64,000 bases of DNA from Sulfitobacter sp. HGT1 (lineage in GTDB: Bacteria; Pseudomonadota; Alphaproteobacteria; Rhodobacterales; Rhodobacteraceae). Under the pieces are notes generated by a model. The model did not search any database. It was not told the origin of the DNA and worked only from the letters and a program-made list of their open reading frames with translations. This document shows, piece by piece, positions 16,117 through 25,655 of the stretch. Numbering within the stretch: the first letter of the stretch is position 1; the number at the start of each line of letters is the position of its first letter. The position numbers and the translations under genes were made by a program. The DNA lies in the NCBI RefSeq assembly GCF_013282155.1, contig NZ_BLWI01000010.1, positions 403,113-467,112 on the forward strand, given 5' to 3'.

Positions 16117-18843
16117 TTATGCAGATGCGGCGGCATCAATATTATCACTGGCACCGTTGCGCGGCATCGCAGGCAAAGTCACGCGAAATCCGGTGCCCTG
16201 CGCATCGGGCAAATAGGTGATATTCCCCTGCAAACGCGTGATAATTTCACGGCAGATCGCAAGGCCCAAACCCGCCCCTTCGCCGCCCTGTCCCGGAACG
16301 CGGGCAAATTTCTCAAAGATCAACGCACGCGATGCCACTTCAATGCCGCTGCCGTTGTCAATAAAATCAATCGCAACCTGATCGCCTTGCAGCATGACGT
16401 TGATCCCCAGTTCCGGCGTGTCAGAGACACAATATTTCTGCGCATTGGTGATCAGATTGATGAACACCTGCGCAAGCCGGTCCAGATCGGTCTCGAGCAT
16501 CACGTCTTCGTCGGCGGGGTTTCGAATGATCTTGATCGTGCGGGTATTTGCCGCCTGTGCCGTGGTCACGGCAAGGTCAAGCACCCCGCGCAATGCGCCC
16601 TTTTGCCGGTTCAACGTGACGGCCCCGTTTTCCAGAACCGACAACCCCAGCAGATCGTCCAACAGCCGCGTCAGGCGGATCGTCTCGGAATGGATGATCG
16701 ACGCATAGCGGGTCTTTTCCTCGGGGCTTAATGCTTCGGCATCGCGCAAGATTTCCGAGAACGACCGGATTGACGTCATGGGCGTGCGCAATTCATGGCT
16801 GATCTGGCTGAGAAAACTGTCTTTTTGATGCGACAACTGGGTCAACTTGTCATTGGCGCTGCGCAGTTTTTCCGCCGTATCCGACAATTCACGCGACTTG
16901 ATCTCGAGTTGGCTGGAATATTCCAGCATCTGTGCGGATTCGTCGGCCACCGCCAGCAGGTCGCGTACCGATACCGATGTGCCCCCCACCAGTTGCGCCA
17001 CCATCGCATGGGCCGTTGCGGCCCCCACCGATGCCGCAAGCTCGCGCTCCAGCGCCTGAACAAAGCGCGGCGTGGGTTCCGGCAATCCTTCGGCTTTTTC
17101 CTGCAACTGCGCCTGAGCGCGAAAAAACGCCTGCGCCTCGACCGGCCCCAGAATGCGCTGCGCCATGATCATCAGGTCTTCGGTTCCGGCCTCGGAGGCG
17201 GTCCAGCCGCGTGTCGGGCTTGAATGGTCAAAGATGTTGACGAATTGCGCGCCCTGCAACCGCTCCACCGGAGAGGGGAAACTGACCAGTGATCCAAAAA
17301 TGAAAGCCAGCGTGTTGAGCGACAGGCTCCAGACCACGGCATGCACGGTCGGGTCCAGCCCGCTGACGCCGAACATCGCCTCGGGGCGCAGCCATGCCAG
17401 CCCCCACAACCCCTGCTCAAAGGTCTGTGCAGACAGCGCTCCGTCGGGGCCAAAGCTGGGCAAGAGCATGGTGAACACCCACACGGAAAAGCCGATGCAC
17501 AGGCCGAAAACCGCCCCCGTACGGGTTGCCCCGCGCCAGAACACACCGCCCAGCAAAACCGGCAGAAACTGCGCCACCCCGCCAAAGGAAATCGTCCCGA
17601 TGGCCGCCAGCGCGCCACTGCCCCCCGAGGCACGGTAATAGAAATAGCCAAGTGCGATGATAAACAGGATCGACAGCCGCCGCGACAGGATCACCACATG
17701 GCGCACGTCCCCCGACTGCTGCACGGTGCCCTGCCCGAAGGCCAGCCAGATCGGCATCACGATGTGGTTGCTGACCATTGTGGACAGCGCGAGGGTCGCC
17801 ACAATCACCATCGACGTCGCTGATGAGAACCCGCCCAGAAACGCCAGCATCGCCAGATTGTTCTGCCCCTGGCTTAACGGCAGGCTCAGCACGAACAAAT
17901 CGGGGTTCGACCCTTCGGGCAGCAGGTCAAGCCCGACCACCGCGATCGGCACGACGAACAGGCTCATCATCATCAGATACAGCGGAAAGGCCCAGCTGGC
18001 GATTTGCAGATGGCGTTCGTCGTCGTTTTCAACGACCAGAACCTGAAACATCCGTGGCAAACAGATCAGCGCGGCGGCGGCCAGCAAGGTCAGCGTCGCC
18101 CACCGCCCGCCATCCACCTGCCATGTTCCGATGTCAGACCGGTCGATCTGTGCCATCGCCTCGGTCACGCCGCCGGCAAGGCCCCAGACCACAAAGATAC
18201 CGACGGCAATCAGCGCCAGCAGCTTTACGATGGCTTCGACCGCGATGGCGATCACAACGCCGTGGTGGCGTTCGTTGACGTTCAGGTTGCGGGTGCCGAA
18301 CAGGACGGTAAACAGCCCCAGCCCCACCGCCACCCAAAACGCGGCCTGCGCGGTGTTGATCGGGTCGCCGGCCCCTCCGGTCAGGTTTGGCGGGGCGGCA
18401 AATATCGACAGGGACAAGGTAACCGACTGCAATTGCAAGGCAATATAAGGGGTCACGCCGATCACGGCCATCACCGTCACCAGAATAGCCAACAGGTTCG
18501 ACTTGCCATAGCGCGATGAAATCAGATCCGCGACCGATGTCACGCGGTGGGACCGCCCGATGCGCACAAGGCGGCGCAGCAGCCACCACCAGCCGATCAT
18601 CACAAGACTGGGGCCCAGATAGATCGTCACATATTCCAGCCCCGACCGCGCGGCATAGCCAACCGCGCCGTAGAACGTCCAGCCGGTGCAATAAATCGAC
18701 AGCGACAAGGTATAGACCAAAGGCGAGCGCAACAGCCAGTCGCCCCGCCCTTTGACCGCCGCCCGTTCAGCCGCAAAGGCAACTGCAAACAACCCGACAA
18801 CATACAGCAGGCAAACCGCAATCAGTTGGTTCAGGGACACCAT
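16117..18843 (-). CDS. Hybrid Na+/solute symporter - sensor histidine kinase
   Basis: 908-residue membrane kinase. Residues 1-about 530 form a 12-13-helix sodium:solute symporter (SLC5) domain, as in CbrA-type sensors; then a short linker, a dimerisation helix with the H-box SHELRTPMTSIRSFSE, and an ATPase domain with N box NLITNAQKY, G1 DNGSG and G2 GAGLGLAICREI. No receiver domain is attached; the response regulator is encoded two genes upstream in the same operon. The start at 18843 overlaps the stop of the previous gene (TGATG). The signal is probably a transported organic acid or amino acid; which one cannot be told. Confidence 0.92.
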   Translation of the reverse strand: MVSLNQLIAVCLLYVVGLFAVAFAAERAAVKGRGDWLLRSPLVYTLSLSIYCTGWTFYGAVGYAARSGLEYVTIYLGPSLVMIGWWWLLRRLVRIGRSHRVTSVADLISSRYGKSNLLAILVTVMAVIGVTPYIALQLQSVTLSLSIFAAPPNLTGGAGDPINTAQAAFWVAVGLGLFTVLFGTRNLNVNERHHGVVIAIAVEAIVKLLALIAVGIFVVWGLAGGVTEAMAQIDRSDIGTWQVDGGRWATLTLLAAAALICLPRMFQVLVVENDDERHLQIASWAFPLYLMMMSLFVVPIAVVGLDLLPEGSNPDLFVLSLPLSQGQNNLAMLAFLGGFSSATSMVIVATLALSTMVSNHIVMPIWLAFGQGTVQQSGDVRHVVILSRRLSILFIIALGYFYYRASGGSGALAAIGTISFGGVAQFLPVLLGGVFWRGATRTGAVFGLCIGFSVWVFTMLLPSFGPDGALSAQTFEQGLWGLAWLRPEAMFGVSGLDPTVHAVVWSLSLNTLAFIFGSLVSFPSPVERLQGAQFVNIFDHSSPTRGWTASEAGTEDLMIMAQRILGPVEAQAFFRAQAQLQEKAEGLPEPTPRFVQALERELAASVGAATAHAMVAQLVGGTSVSVRDLLAVADESAQMLEYSSQLEIKSRELSDTAEKLRSANDKLTQLSHQKDSFLSQISHELRTPMTSIRSFSEILRDAEALSPEEKTRYASIIHSETIRLTRLLDDLLGLSVLENGAVTLNRQKGALRGVLDLAVTTAQAANTRTIKIIRNPADEDVMLETDLDRLAQVFINLITNAQKYCVSDTPELGINVMLQGDQVAIDFIDNGSGIEVASRALIFEKFARVPGQGGEGAGLGLAICREIITRLQGNITYLPDAQGTGFRVTLPAMPRNGASDNIDAAASA

Positions 18844-19118
18844 CAGCTTTGGTTTTCCCGGGCAATCTGGCGCGCGGTCCGCCGCCACAGAAACACGCCC
18901 AGCACAATCATGCCCAACCAGACCCCAAAGATATAGCGCAGCGCATGAGACGTGGTCACCGCCGGATCGGACGCCTGATCAGGGACCGGCCACAAAAGCG
19001 GCACCAGCCAAAAGGCCAGCGCCAGAACCGGCAGCAGCCGCACGGCATCCATCAAGCGGCGAAACCGGTAGCTGCGCCGTGCCAGAAACAGGGGCGATCC
19101 GGGCCGGTTGGTGGTCAT
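18843..19118 (-). CDS. Small membrane protein of the symporter-kinase operon
   Basis: 91 residues with two membrane helices (about 25-45 and 60-80), basic at both ends. It overlaps both neighbours (ATGA with the response regulator, TGATG with the kinase), so it is translationally coupled and is probably an accessory subunit of the symporter-kinase, much as small proteins accompany acetate symporters. Function is not known. Confidence 0.75.
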   Translation of the reverse strand: MTTNRPGSPLFLARRSYRFRRLMDAVRLLPVLALAFWLVPLLWPVPDQASDPAVTTSHALRYIFGVWLGMIVLGVFLWRRTARQIARENQS

Positions 19119-19498
19119 GACGGGGTCGGCGTCGCCGTGGTAAGCGACTGGACCGCCTCAAGCATTTCTGCATTCGAAAACGGTTTCGTCATAAAGCGGC
19201 TGACACCGGCACCTTCGGCCATCTCGCGGTCACGGGCCTGCCCGCGCGCGGTCAGCATCAGGATCGGCAGATCGGCAAATCCCGGATCGGCGCGCAATTC
19301 CTTTAAAATCTCGAACCCGCTTTTTCCGGGTAACATCACATCAAGCATCACCAGATCGGGGCGGGCCTTGCGGATCACATCGACTGCCGTCGCACCATTG
19401 GCCAATGTTTCGACCCGCCAGCCCTCGCGGCCCAGCAAAAAGCGGATCGCCTCTGCAATGTTTGTTTCATCCTCGACGAGCACCACGTGCTTTGCCAT
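19115..19498 (-). CDS. Response regulator (receiver domain only)
   Basis: 127-residue CheY-like receiver: acidic pair D10-E11, phosphoacceptor D53 in LVMLDVMLPGKSG, and the conserved lysine in FMTKPFSN. No output domain. The ATG at 19498 is nine bases after GGAGG; an ATG two codons upstream is too close to that site. First gene of the operon with the symporter-kinase, which is its likely partner. Confidence 0.9.
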   Translation of the reverse strand: MAKHVVLVEDETNIAEAIRFLLGREGWRVETLANGATAVDVIRKARPDLVMLDVMLPGKSGFEILKELRADPGFADLPILMLTARGQARDREMAEGAGVSRFMTKPFSNAEMLEAVQSLTTATPTPS

Positions 19499-19626
19499 CG
19501 ACATATCCCTCCCCTGAAGGTGCCTGCCGCTTTGAAAAGCGATCTTTGACACCGGTTTGAAGGATGCACCTTATTGCCGGGACTGTCAAAACACTGTTGG
19601 CGCTAACACCGCCGATACACGGGATA

Positions 19627-20925
19627 CTAGACGCCGTCGTTCAGGATCGATGGTTCGCGCCGTGCCGGACAGTGGTCGCGCGGACAGACCCGGCAGGTCG
19701 CCCCCACATCCAGCCTGGGCCCCGCCGCCAGCCCCTGCGCGGGCAAAATCAACATCACCGACTGCACCAAGGGCTGCGCATTATAGCTGTGCGCGGATTG
19801 GACTTCGCAGGCGGCAATACAGTCGAATTCAGCGTGACTGCGGCCCAATTGCGCCAGCCGTTCCTTGACCACGACGCCGGGGTTTCCCAACACCGCAAAC
19901 AGCGGCCACAGCGGGCAGCCCGCGCCAAAACGCGGCACCACGAAACCTTCGATGGATTTGCGGAAAATCACCGTTCCGGACCGGTCGCAGACCAGCAAAC
20001 CGGCCCCCAGATCGGGCATTGCGGCCATCCGCCGCAGCACGCGGCCGACCGGTTGATGCAGCTGCTGCGCCAAGGCCATCGGGTCACGGCCAAGGCTCTC
20101 CATCACCTCTGCGAGCCGCGCAATCGGCAAGGCATCCGCATCCACAGCGACCTGTTGCAAGACCGTGCGCGCGATATGGCGGGCCGCGACGCTTTTCAAT
20201 TCGGGCGCGGCCTGGGCCAGCGCCTCGATCGCAGTCTCGTCATGGCCGGCTTGTTCCAACACGGCAAACTGGAACCGGTGCGCCGCCAGAAAGGCCTCGA
20301 CCTCTTCTTGGGGGGAACTGGCGGCGGGTGTGGTTTCGGGGTCCGCCTCAAGATAACCGACCAAAGCCTGCGCACTGTCGGCCAGACGGCGGCTGTCCTG
20401 GTCAATGTTGATGTGAAAACGGTCGCGCCATTCGGGTTCAAGCGTCTTGGTATCTGCCAGGATCGACGCCGTGGACCGGATCGCCGCCGCCGTGGTCAGC
20501 AATTCATGCATGGAGGCCGCAAGATGGGGGTCATGGGCCAGACGGTCGGTCAGGGTTTCGATGGTCCGCTCAAGCGTTGCAATGCGCCGTTGGGTGTTGG
20601 CCAGCACATCCGCCCAGCCGGGAAAACGCCCGGCGAATTCATCCGCGCGCCCGACCTCGGGGCCGCTGAGCCCTGCATCAACCGCCGCCTCGCGCAGGGT
20701 GCCAATCAGCGCGGCTTCGGCCCCTTCTGTGAGGGCCGTCGGCTCGACCCCAAGTGCTGCGGCGATGTTCAGCAACAGCTTGCCGCCGATTCTGCGGCGG
20801 TTGTGTTCGATCAGATTCAGATAGCTGGCCGAGATTCCGATGACATTGGCAAGGTCGGCTTGCTTCTGCCCTGCCATGATCCGCCGCTCGCGAATACGGC
20901 TGCCGGTCAGCGCCTCACGCAACAA
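19627..20925 (-). CDS. ScfR/RamB-type transcriptional regulator
   Basis: 432-residue regulator of short-chain fatty acyl metabolism. The N-terminal XRE helix-turn-helix (IGISASYLNLIEHNRRRIGG, near residues 28-47) is followed by a long sensor region and the C-terminal cysteine motif CRVCPRDHCPARREPSIL that marks the family. RamB controls acetate and glyoxylate genes in Corynebacterium and ScfR-like proteins do related jobs in alphaproteobacteria. It diverges from the ABC transporter that starts at 21155, with about 230 bases of shared control region. Confidence 0.88.
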   Translation of the reverse strand: MLREALTGSRIRERRIMAGQKQADLANVIGISASYLNLIEHNRRRIGGKLLLNIAAALGVEPTALTEGAEAALIGTLREAAVDAGLSGPEVGRADEFAGRFPGWADVLANTQRRIATLERTIETLTDRLAHDPHLAASMHELLTTAAAIRSTASILADTKTLEPEWRDRFHINIDQDSRRLADSAQALVGYLEADPETTPAASSPQEEVEAFLAAHRFQFAVLEQAGHDETAIEALAQAAPELKSVAARHIARTVLQQVAVDADALPIARLAEVMESLGRDPMALAQQLHQPVGRVLRRMAAMPDLGAGLLVCDRSGTVIFRKSIEGFVVPRFGAGCPLWPLFAVLGNPGVVVKERLAQLGRSHAEFDCIAACEVQSAHSYNAQPLVQSVMLILPAQGLAAGPRLDVGATCRVCPRDHCPARREPSILNDGV

Positions 20926-20984
20926 TAGTCTTAGATCCCGAATTAGCGCGCAATTTCAACGGCTTTCTGCAATGCAACATCATA

Positions 20985-20997
20985 AAGTTTACAACTT
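20985..20997. promoter_or_regulatory. Possible operator between the ScfR-type gene and the ABC transporter
   Basis: AAGTT-TAC-AACTT is a palindrome with 5-base arms, 60 bases upstream of the regulator start; TTTGCGAA follows at 21008-21015. RamB-type proteins bind short A/T-flanked sites of similar look. Assignment is by position only. Confidence 0.3.
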
Positions 20998-21154
20998 CCT
21001 CGCCTTGTTTGCGAATATATTTACAGAATAAGTGTTTTTATCAAGGGGCTTATTGATTGGTTTTCAGTTTTCCCCTCATATCGTCTTTGCACCTCTGTGC
21101 ATCGTGTACATGGAAAATAACCATGACGCGGTTTCAACAATTGGGAGGAAATAC

Positions 21155-22519
21155 ATGTCATTTTCGAATTTGACACGTCGTGGTCTTATGAAGACCGGTG
21201 CCGTTGCCGGCGCTGGCCTTGCACTGCCGACGTATCTTAGCGCTGCGTCGCATTCCGGCTTTACCAACGCGCCACAGGGCGACACGGTCACGCTGGGCTT
21301 TAACGTTCCACAATCGGGCCCCTACGCGGATGAGGGCGCAGACGAACTGCGCGCATTCGAGCTCGCGGTCGAGCACCTGAACGGTGGCGGCGACGGCGGC
21401 ATGCTGCAAACCTTCAGCTCCAAGGCGCTTGAAGGCAACGGTATCATGGGCAAGAAAGTCCAGTTCGTTACCGGTGACACACAGACAAAATCCGACGCGG
21501 CACGTGCTTCGGCGCAGTCGATGATCCAGAAAGACGGCGCAATCATGATCTCCGGTGGCTCGTCCTCCGGTGTGGCTGTTGCTGTTCAGGGCCTGTGCCA
21601 AGAAGCCGGCGTGATCTTCATGGCGGGTCTGACCCACTCCAACGACACAACAGGCAAAGACAAGAAGGCCAACGGTTTCCGTCACTTCTTTAACGCCTAC
21701 ATGTCTGCTGCCGCTCTGGCACCGGTTCTCAAGAACCTCTATGGCGACGACCGCAAGGTCTACAGCCTGACAGCCGACTACACATGGGGCTGGACACAGC
21801 AGGAATCGATCCAGGCCGCAACCGAGGCAATGGGTTGGGAAACCATCAACGACGTGCGCACACCGCTCGCCGCGACTGACTTCTCCTCCTATATCGCACC
21901 TGTTCTGAACTCCGGTGCCGATGTTCTGGTTCTGAACCACTACGGCGGGAACATGGTTAACTCGTTGACCAACGCTGTTCAGTTCGGTCTGCGCGACAAG
22001 CAGGTTAACGGCAAGAACTTCGAAATCGTTGTTCCACTCTACTCCGAGCTGATGGCTCGTGGTGCAGGCAAGAACATTGCCGGTATCGTTGGTTCGCAGA
22101 ACTGGGATTGGAAGCTCGAAGACCAGCTGGGCGCACGCTACACAGGTACAAACGCCTTTGTTCAGTCGTTCGGTACCAAGTACGGCTTCCCGCCAAGCCA
22201 GGCTGCTCAGACCTGCTATGCACAGACGCTGCTTTATGCTGATGCGGTTGCCCGCGCTGGTTCGTTCAACCCATGTGCCGTTGTCGAAGCTCTTGAAGGC
22301 TTTGAATTCGACGGTCTGGGCAACGGCCCGACGCTGTACCGTGCCGGCGATCACCAGTGCTTTAAGGACGTTGTCGTTGTGAAGGGTAAAGAGAACCCAG
22401 AAAACGAATACGATCTGGTGGAAATCGTTGAAGCAACACCAGCCGAGCAGGTTACCTATGATGTCGATCACCCGATGTTTGCGGGTGGCGAATTGGGCAA
22501 CTGTAACCCAGGCGCGTAA
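21155..22519 (+). CDS. ABC transporter substrate-binding protein, branched-chain type, Tat-exported
   Basis: 454-residue periplasmic binding protein of the Leu/Ile/Val-amide family. The twin-arginine signal TRRGLMKTGAVAGAGLALP shows export folded through Tat, unusual for this family, where Sec signals dominate. The mature part has the type I fold (VTLGFNVPQSGPYADEGADELRAF). The ATG at 21155 follows GGGAGGAAATAC; the frame is open upstream but unsupported. Codons are strongly biased, suggesting high expression. It heads a five-gene transporter operon; the ligand is unknown. Confidence 0.9.
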   Translation: MSFSNLTRRGLMKTGAVAGAGLALPTYLSAASHSGFTNAPQGDTVTLGFNVPQSGPYADEGADELRAFELAVEHLNGGGDGGMLQTFSSKALEGNGIMGKKVQFVTGDTQTKSDAARASAQSMIQKDGAIMISGGSSSGVAVAVQGLCQEAGVIFMAGLTHSNDTTGKDKKANGFRHFFNAYMSAAALAPVLKNLYGDDRKVYSLTADYTWGWTQQESIQAATEAMGWETINDVRTPLAATDFSSYIAPVLNSGADVLVLNHYGGNMVNSLTNAVQFGLRDKQVNGKNFEIVVPLYSELMARGAGKNIAGIVGSQNWDWKLEDQLGARYTGTNAFVQSFGTKYGFPPSQAAQTCYAQTLLYADAVARAGSFNPCAVVEALEGFEFDGLGNGPTLYRAGDHQCFKDVVVVKGKENPENEYDLVEIVEATPAEQVTYDVDHPMFAGGELGNCNPGA

Positions 22520-22529
22520 GTACAAGTCT

Positions 22530-22557
22530 AAGGCGGAGGGATACCTCCGCCTTTTCT
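22530..22557 (+). terminator. Intra-operon hairpin after the binding-protein gene
   Basis: AAGGCGGAGG-GATA-CCTCCGCCTT followed by TTCTTG. Such hairpins between binding-protein and permease genes commonly end part of the transcripts and protect the upstream message, giving excess binding protein. Confidence 0.85.
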
Positions 22558-22608
22558 TGCAGGCGGTCTGATCCGCCTTTCACTCATTAAAAATTCGAGG
22601 GCCCCGCG

Positions 22609-23640
22609 ATGGACGCCATTCTTTTGCAACTTCTAAACGGGTTGGACAAAGGCTCAGCCTATGCGCTCATCGCGCTTGGTCTGACCCTGATCTTCGGCAC
22701 GCTGGGTGTGGTCAACTTTGCACACGGCGCGATCTTTATGATCGGCGCATTCTGTGCTGTTACACTTAGCAAAATCTTCAGCTTGAGCCATCTGGCCTCC
22801 GAGCCGTCAGGCACTGATTTCTTGGGCAAGCCCAAGTACGACGATGTCCTTTATATCAAAGAATGGTTCGGCGAGAGCGCCGGTGCATGGATGCTCGACT
22901 GGTCCGTTCCGCTGTCCATCCTGTTTGCCATCCCTGTGATGATCGCCATCGGCTTCATCATGGAGCGCGGTCTGATCAAACACTTCTACAAGCGCCCTCA
23001 CGCCGATCAGATCCTTGTGACCTTTGGTCTGGCGATCGTGCTTCAGGAAGTGATCAAGTATTTCTACGGTGCAAACCCGATCCCCACCGCCGCCCCCGAG
23101 GCGTTCCGCGGGTCGTTCGATTTCGGCGTGCTGCTGGGCTTTGATCCCAACGCGATCATCTACCCCTACTGGCGCCTGATCTATTTCGCCTTCTCGGCCG
23201 TGATCATCGGTGGCGTCTTTGCCTTCTTGCAGTTCACCACCTTCGGGATGGTTGTGCGCGCCGGTATGGCAGACCGCGAAACCGTCGGCCTTTTGGGGAT
23301 CAACATCGACAAGCGCTTTACCATCATGTTTGGCATCGCCGCCGCAGTCGCGGGATTGGCAGGTGTCATGTACGCGCCGATTAACTCGCCCAACTATCAT
23401 ATGGGCATGGATTTTCTGGTTCTCAGCTTTGTTGTGGTTGTTGTCGGCGGCATGGGCTCTTTGCCCGGTGCGGTGCTGGCGGGCTTCCTTCTGGGTATCC
23501 TAGAATCCTTTGCCTCGATGAACGAAGTCAAGAATATCCTGCCGGGTATCGACCAGATCATCATTTATGTTGTCGCGATTATCATCTTGCTGACACGCCC
23601 ACGGGGCCTGATGGGCCGCAAAGGCGTGATGGAGGAATAA
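22609..23640 (+). CDS. ABC transporter permease, LivH type
   Basis: 343-residue inner-membrane permease. It begins LLNGLDKGSAYALIALGLTLIFG, the family opening, and has the cytoplasmic loop GMVVRAGMADRETVGLLGINI that contacts the ATPases. It is longer than E. coli LivH (about 308) because of an insert at residues 60-90. Followed three bases later by the LivM-type gene. Confidence 0.93.
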   Translation: MDAILLQLLNGLDKGSAYALIALGLTLIFGTLGVVNFAHGAIFMIGAFCAVTLSKIFSLSHLASEPSGTDFLGKPKYDDVLYIKEWFGESAGAWMLDWSVPLSILFAIPVMIAIGFIMERGLIKHFYKRPHADQILVTFGLAIVLQEVIKYFYGANPIPTAAPEAFRGSFDFGVLLGFDPNAIIYPYWRLIYFAFSAVIIGGVFAFLQFTTFGMVVRAGMADRETVGLLGINIDKRFTIMFGIAAAVAGLAGVMYAPINSPNYHMGMDFLVLSFVVVVVGGMGSLPGAVLAGFLLGILESFASMNEVKNILPGIDQIIIYVVAIIILLTRPRGLMGRKGVMEE

Positions 23641-23643
23641 GCC

Positions 23644-24834
23644 ATGCTTGGACTGAACAAAAAAGACCTTGGGGTATTGTTGCTGGTGGCTCTTCTTGCC
23701 ATGGCCGCACCGATCCTGCTCAACCCCTTTCCGGCTGATTCCGGCATGGCGCAATTCAACGCGGGCTATCCCGACCTGATGCAACGCTTTGTGATCTTCG
23801 GGATTTTCGCCATCGGCTATAACATCCTGTTTGGCCTGACCGGCTATCTCAGCTTCGGCCACGCCGCCTTTCTGGGTGTGGGAAGCTACTCCGCCGTCTG
23901 GATGATGAAGCTTTTGTCGATGAACGTGATCCCAGCGATCCTGTTGTCAGTGATCGTGGCGGGCCTGTTCTCGGTCGTGATCGGCTATGTGTCGCTGCGC
24001 CGTTCGGGGATCTACTTCTCGATCCTGACGCTGGCCTTTGCGCAAATGTCGTTCAACCTGGCCTATTCGGTGCTGACACCGATCACCAATGGTGAAACCG
24101 GCCTGCAAATCTCGCTCAGTGATCCGCGCATTCTGGACGGGGCCAATGCACCAAGCTACCCCAACCTCTTCGGGGCGCAGATGAACTCCGCGGCCACCAT
24201 TGATGTTGGCAGCTGGTCCTTCACCTTCTCCGTTGGCTACTACCTGTGTGCCCTGCTCATGCTCGTTGCCTTCTATATCTCGATCCGCATCTTCCGCTCG
24301 CCTTTCGGGTTGATGCTGCGTGCCGTGAAATCGAACCAGCAGCGCATGAACTACACCGGCCTGAACACCAAGCCCTACACATTGGCGGCCTTTGTCATCT
24401 CGGGCATGTATGCCGGTCTTGCCGGTGGTTTGCTGGCCGCGATGGACCCGCTAGCCGGGGCCGAACGGATGCAGTGGACGGCCTCGGGCGAAGTGGTTCT
24501 GATGACGATCCTTGGCGGTGCCGGTACCCTTTTGGGGCCAGTATTGGGCGCGGGCTTTATCAAGTACTTTGAAAACATCTTCTCCAAGATCAACGACAAC
24601 GTTCTGCATGGCTGGTTTTCCTTCATGCCTGACGGGATCGAGGACTTTATCATCACGATCATCCACCCCTTCGTGGGCAAAGGCTGGCACCTGACACTGG
24701 GTCTGTTGTTCATGCTGGTTGTGATCTTCCTGCCCGGTGGTCTGGTCGAGGGCGGTCAACGCATCGGTCGCCTGTTCCGCCGCAAGAAAGCGGATACCAA
24801 CACGCCTGACGGCACAAAAACCCCTGCAGAATAA
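23644..24834 (+). CDS. ABC transporter permease, LivM type
   Basis: 396-residue membrane protein with about ten helices. [18 protein letters not shown] and the loop [22 protein letters not shown] are characteristic of LivM. A stretch around residues 150-185 ([15 protein letters not shown]) is the periplasmic loop. Pairs with the preceding permease; the ATPase gene follows 12 bases later. Confidence 0.93.
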   Translation: MLGLNKKDLGVLLLVALLAMAAPILLNPFPADSGMAQFNAGYPDLMQRFVIFGIFAIGYNILFGLTGYLSFGHAAFLGVGSYSAVWMMKLLSMNVIPAILLSVIVAGLFSVVIGYVSLRRSGIYFSILTLAFAQMSFNLAYSVLTPITNGETGLQISLSDPRILDGANAPSYPNLFGAQMNSAATIDVGSWSFTFSVGYYLCALLMLVAFYISIRIFRSPFGLMLRAVKSNQQRMNYTGLNTKPYTLAAFVISGMYAGLAGGLLAAMDPLAGAERMQWTASGEVVLMTILGGAGTLLGPVLGAGFIKYFENIFSKINDNVLHGWFSFMPDGIEDFIITIIHPFVGKGWHLTLGLLFMLVVIFLPGGLVEGGQRIGRLFRRKKADTNTPDGTKTPAE

Positions 24835-24846
24835 GGAGCGGACGCG

Positions 24847-25611
24847 ATGAATATTCTTGAAGTCAAAAACGTCAACAAGCGCTTTGGTGGTCTGCAAGCG
24901 CTAGGCAATGTGAACCTGAATGTTGCCGAAAACACGGTCCATGCGATCATCGGACCGAACGGCGCGGGCAAATCCACCCTGCTCAACTGCCTTGTCGGCA
25001 AACTGATCCCCGATACCGGATCGGTTATGTTCGACGGGCGGTCGGTGCTGGGGCGCAAACCCTACGAGATCAACCAGATGGGCATTTCCCGCGTTTTCCA
25101 GACGCCCGAAATCTTTGGCGATCTCAGCGTGCAGGAAAACATGTTGATCCCGTGTTTTGCCAAACGTGACGGGGCTTTTGCGTTGAACGGCTACGGCTCT
25201 GTCGGCAGCCAACGCGATGTGATCGACAAAGCCGAGGAAATGCTGGTCGAGATGAAACTGGCGGATAAACGTCACATGCACGCGGCTTCCATGTCGCGTG
25301 GTGACAAACGCCGGCTCGAGATCGCGATGTGTCTGGCGCAAGACCCCCGCCTGTTGCTGCTGGATGAACCGACAGCCGGCATGGCGCGCGCCGATACCAA
25401 CAACACCATTGATCTGCTCAAACAGATCAAAGAGGAGCGCGACATCACCATCGCCATCATCGAACATGACATGCATGTGGTGTTCTCGCTGGCCGAACGG
25501 ATCACCGTGCTGGCCCAAGGCACGCCCCTTGTCGAAGACACCCCCGATAACATCAAGGGCCACCCCAAGGTCCGCGAAGCATATCTGGGCGAATCTCAAG
25601 ACGCTGCATGA
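24847..25611 (+). CDS. ABC transporter ATP-binding protein, LivG type
   Basis: 254-residue ATPase: Walker A GPNGAGKSTLLN, Q-loop region near VFQTPEIF, signature MSRGDKRRLEIA (a diverged LSGG, common in LivG relatives), Walker B LLLLDEPTAGM, and H-loop EHDMHVV. Two ATPases, LivG and LivF type, are expected to form a heterodimer. Confidence 0.93.
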   Translation: MNILEVKNVNKRFGGLQALGNVNLNVAENTVHAIIGPNGAGKSTLLNCLVGKLIPDTGSVMFDGRSVLGRKPYEINQMGISRVFQTPEIFGDLSVQENMLIPCFAKRDGAFALNGYGSVGSQRDVIDKAEEMLVEMKLADKRHMHAASMSRGDKRRLEIAMCLAQDPRLLLLDEPTAGMARADTNNTIDLLKQIKEERDITIAIIEHDMHVVFSLAERITVLAQGTPLVEDTPDNIKGHPKVREAYLGESQDAA

Positions 25612-25655
25612 CGTTGGGCGGGGCTCGGACCCGCACCCCTCGTAAGGATAGAATT

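Noticed and set aside
25608..25655. Earlier start for the LivF-type ATPase overlapping the LivG-type stop
   Set aside because: Gives 16 Arg/Gly-rich residues not found in relatives; the ATG at 25656 has a good ribosome site.
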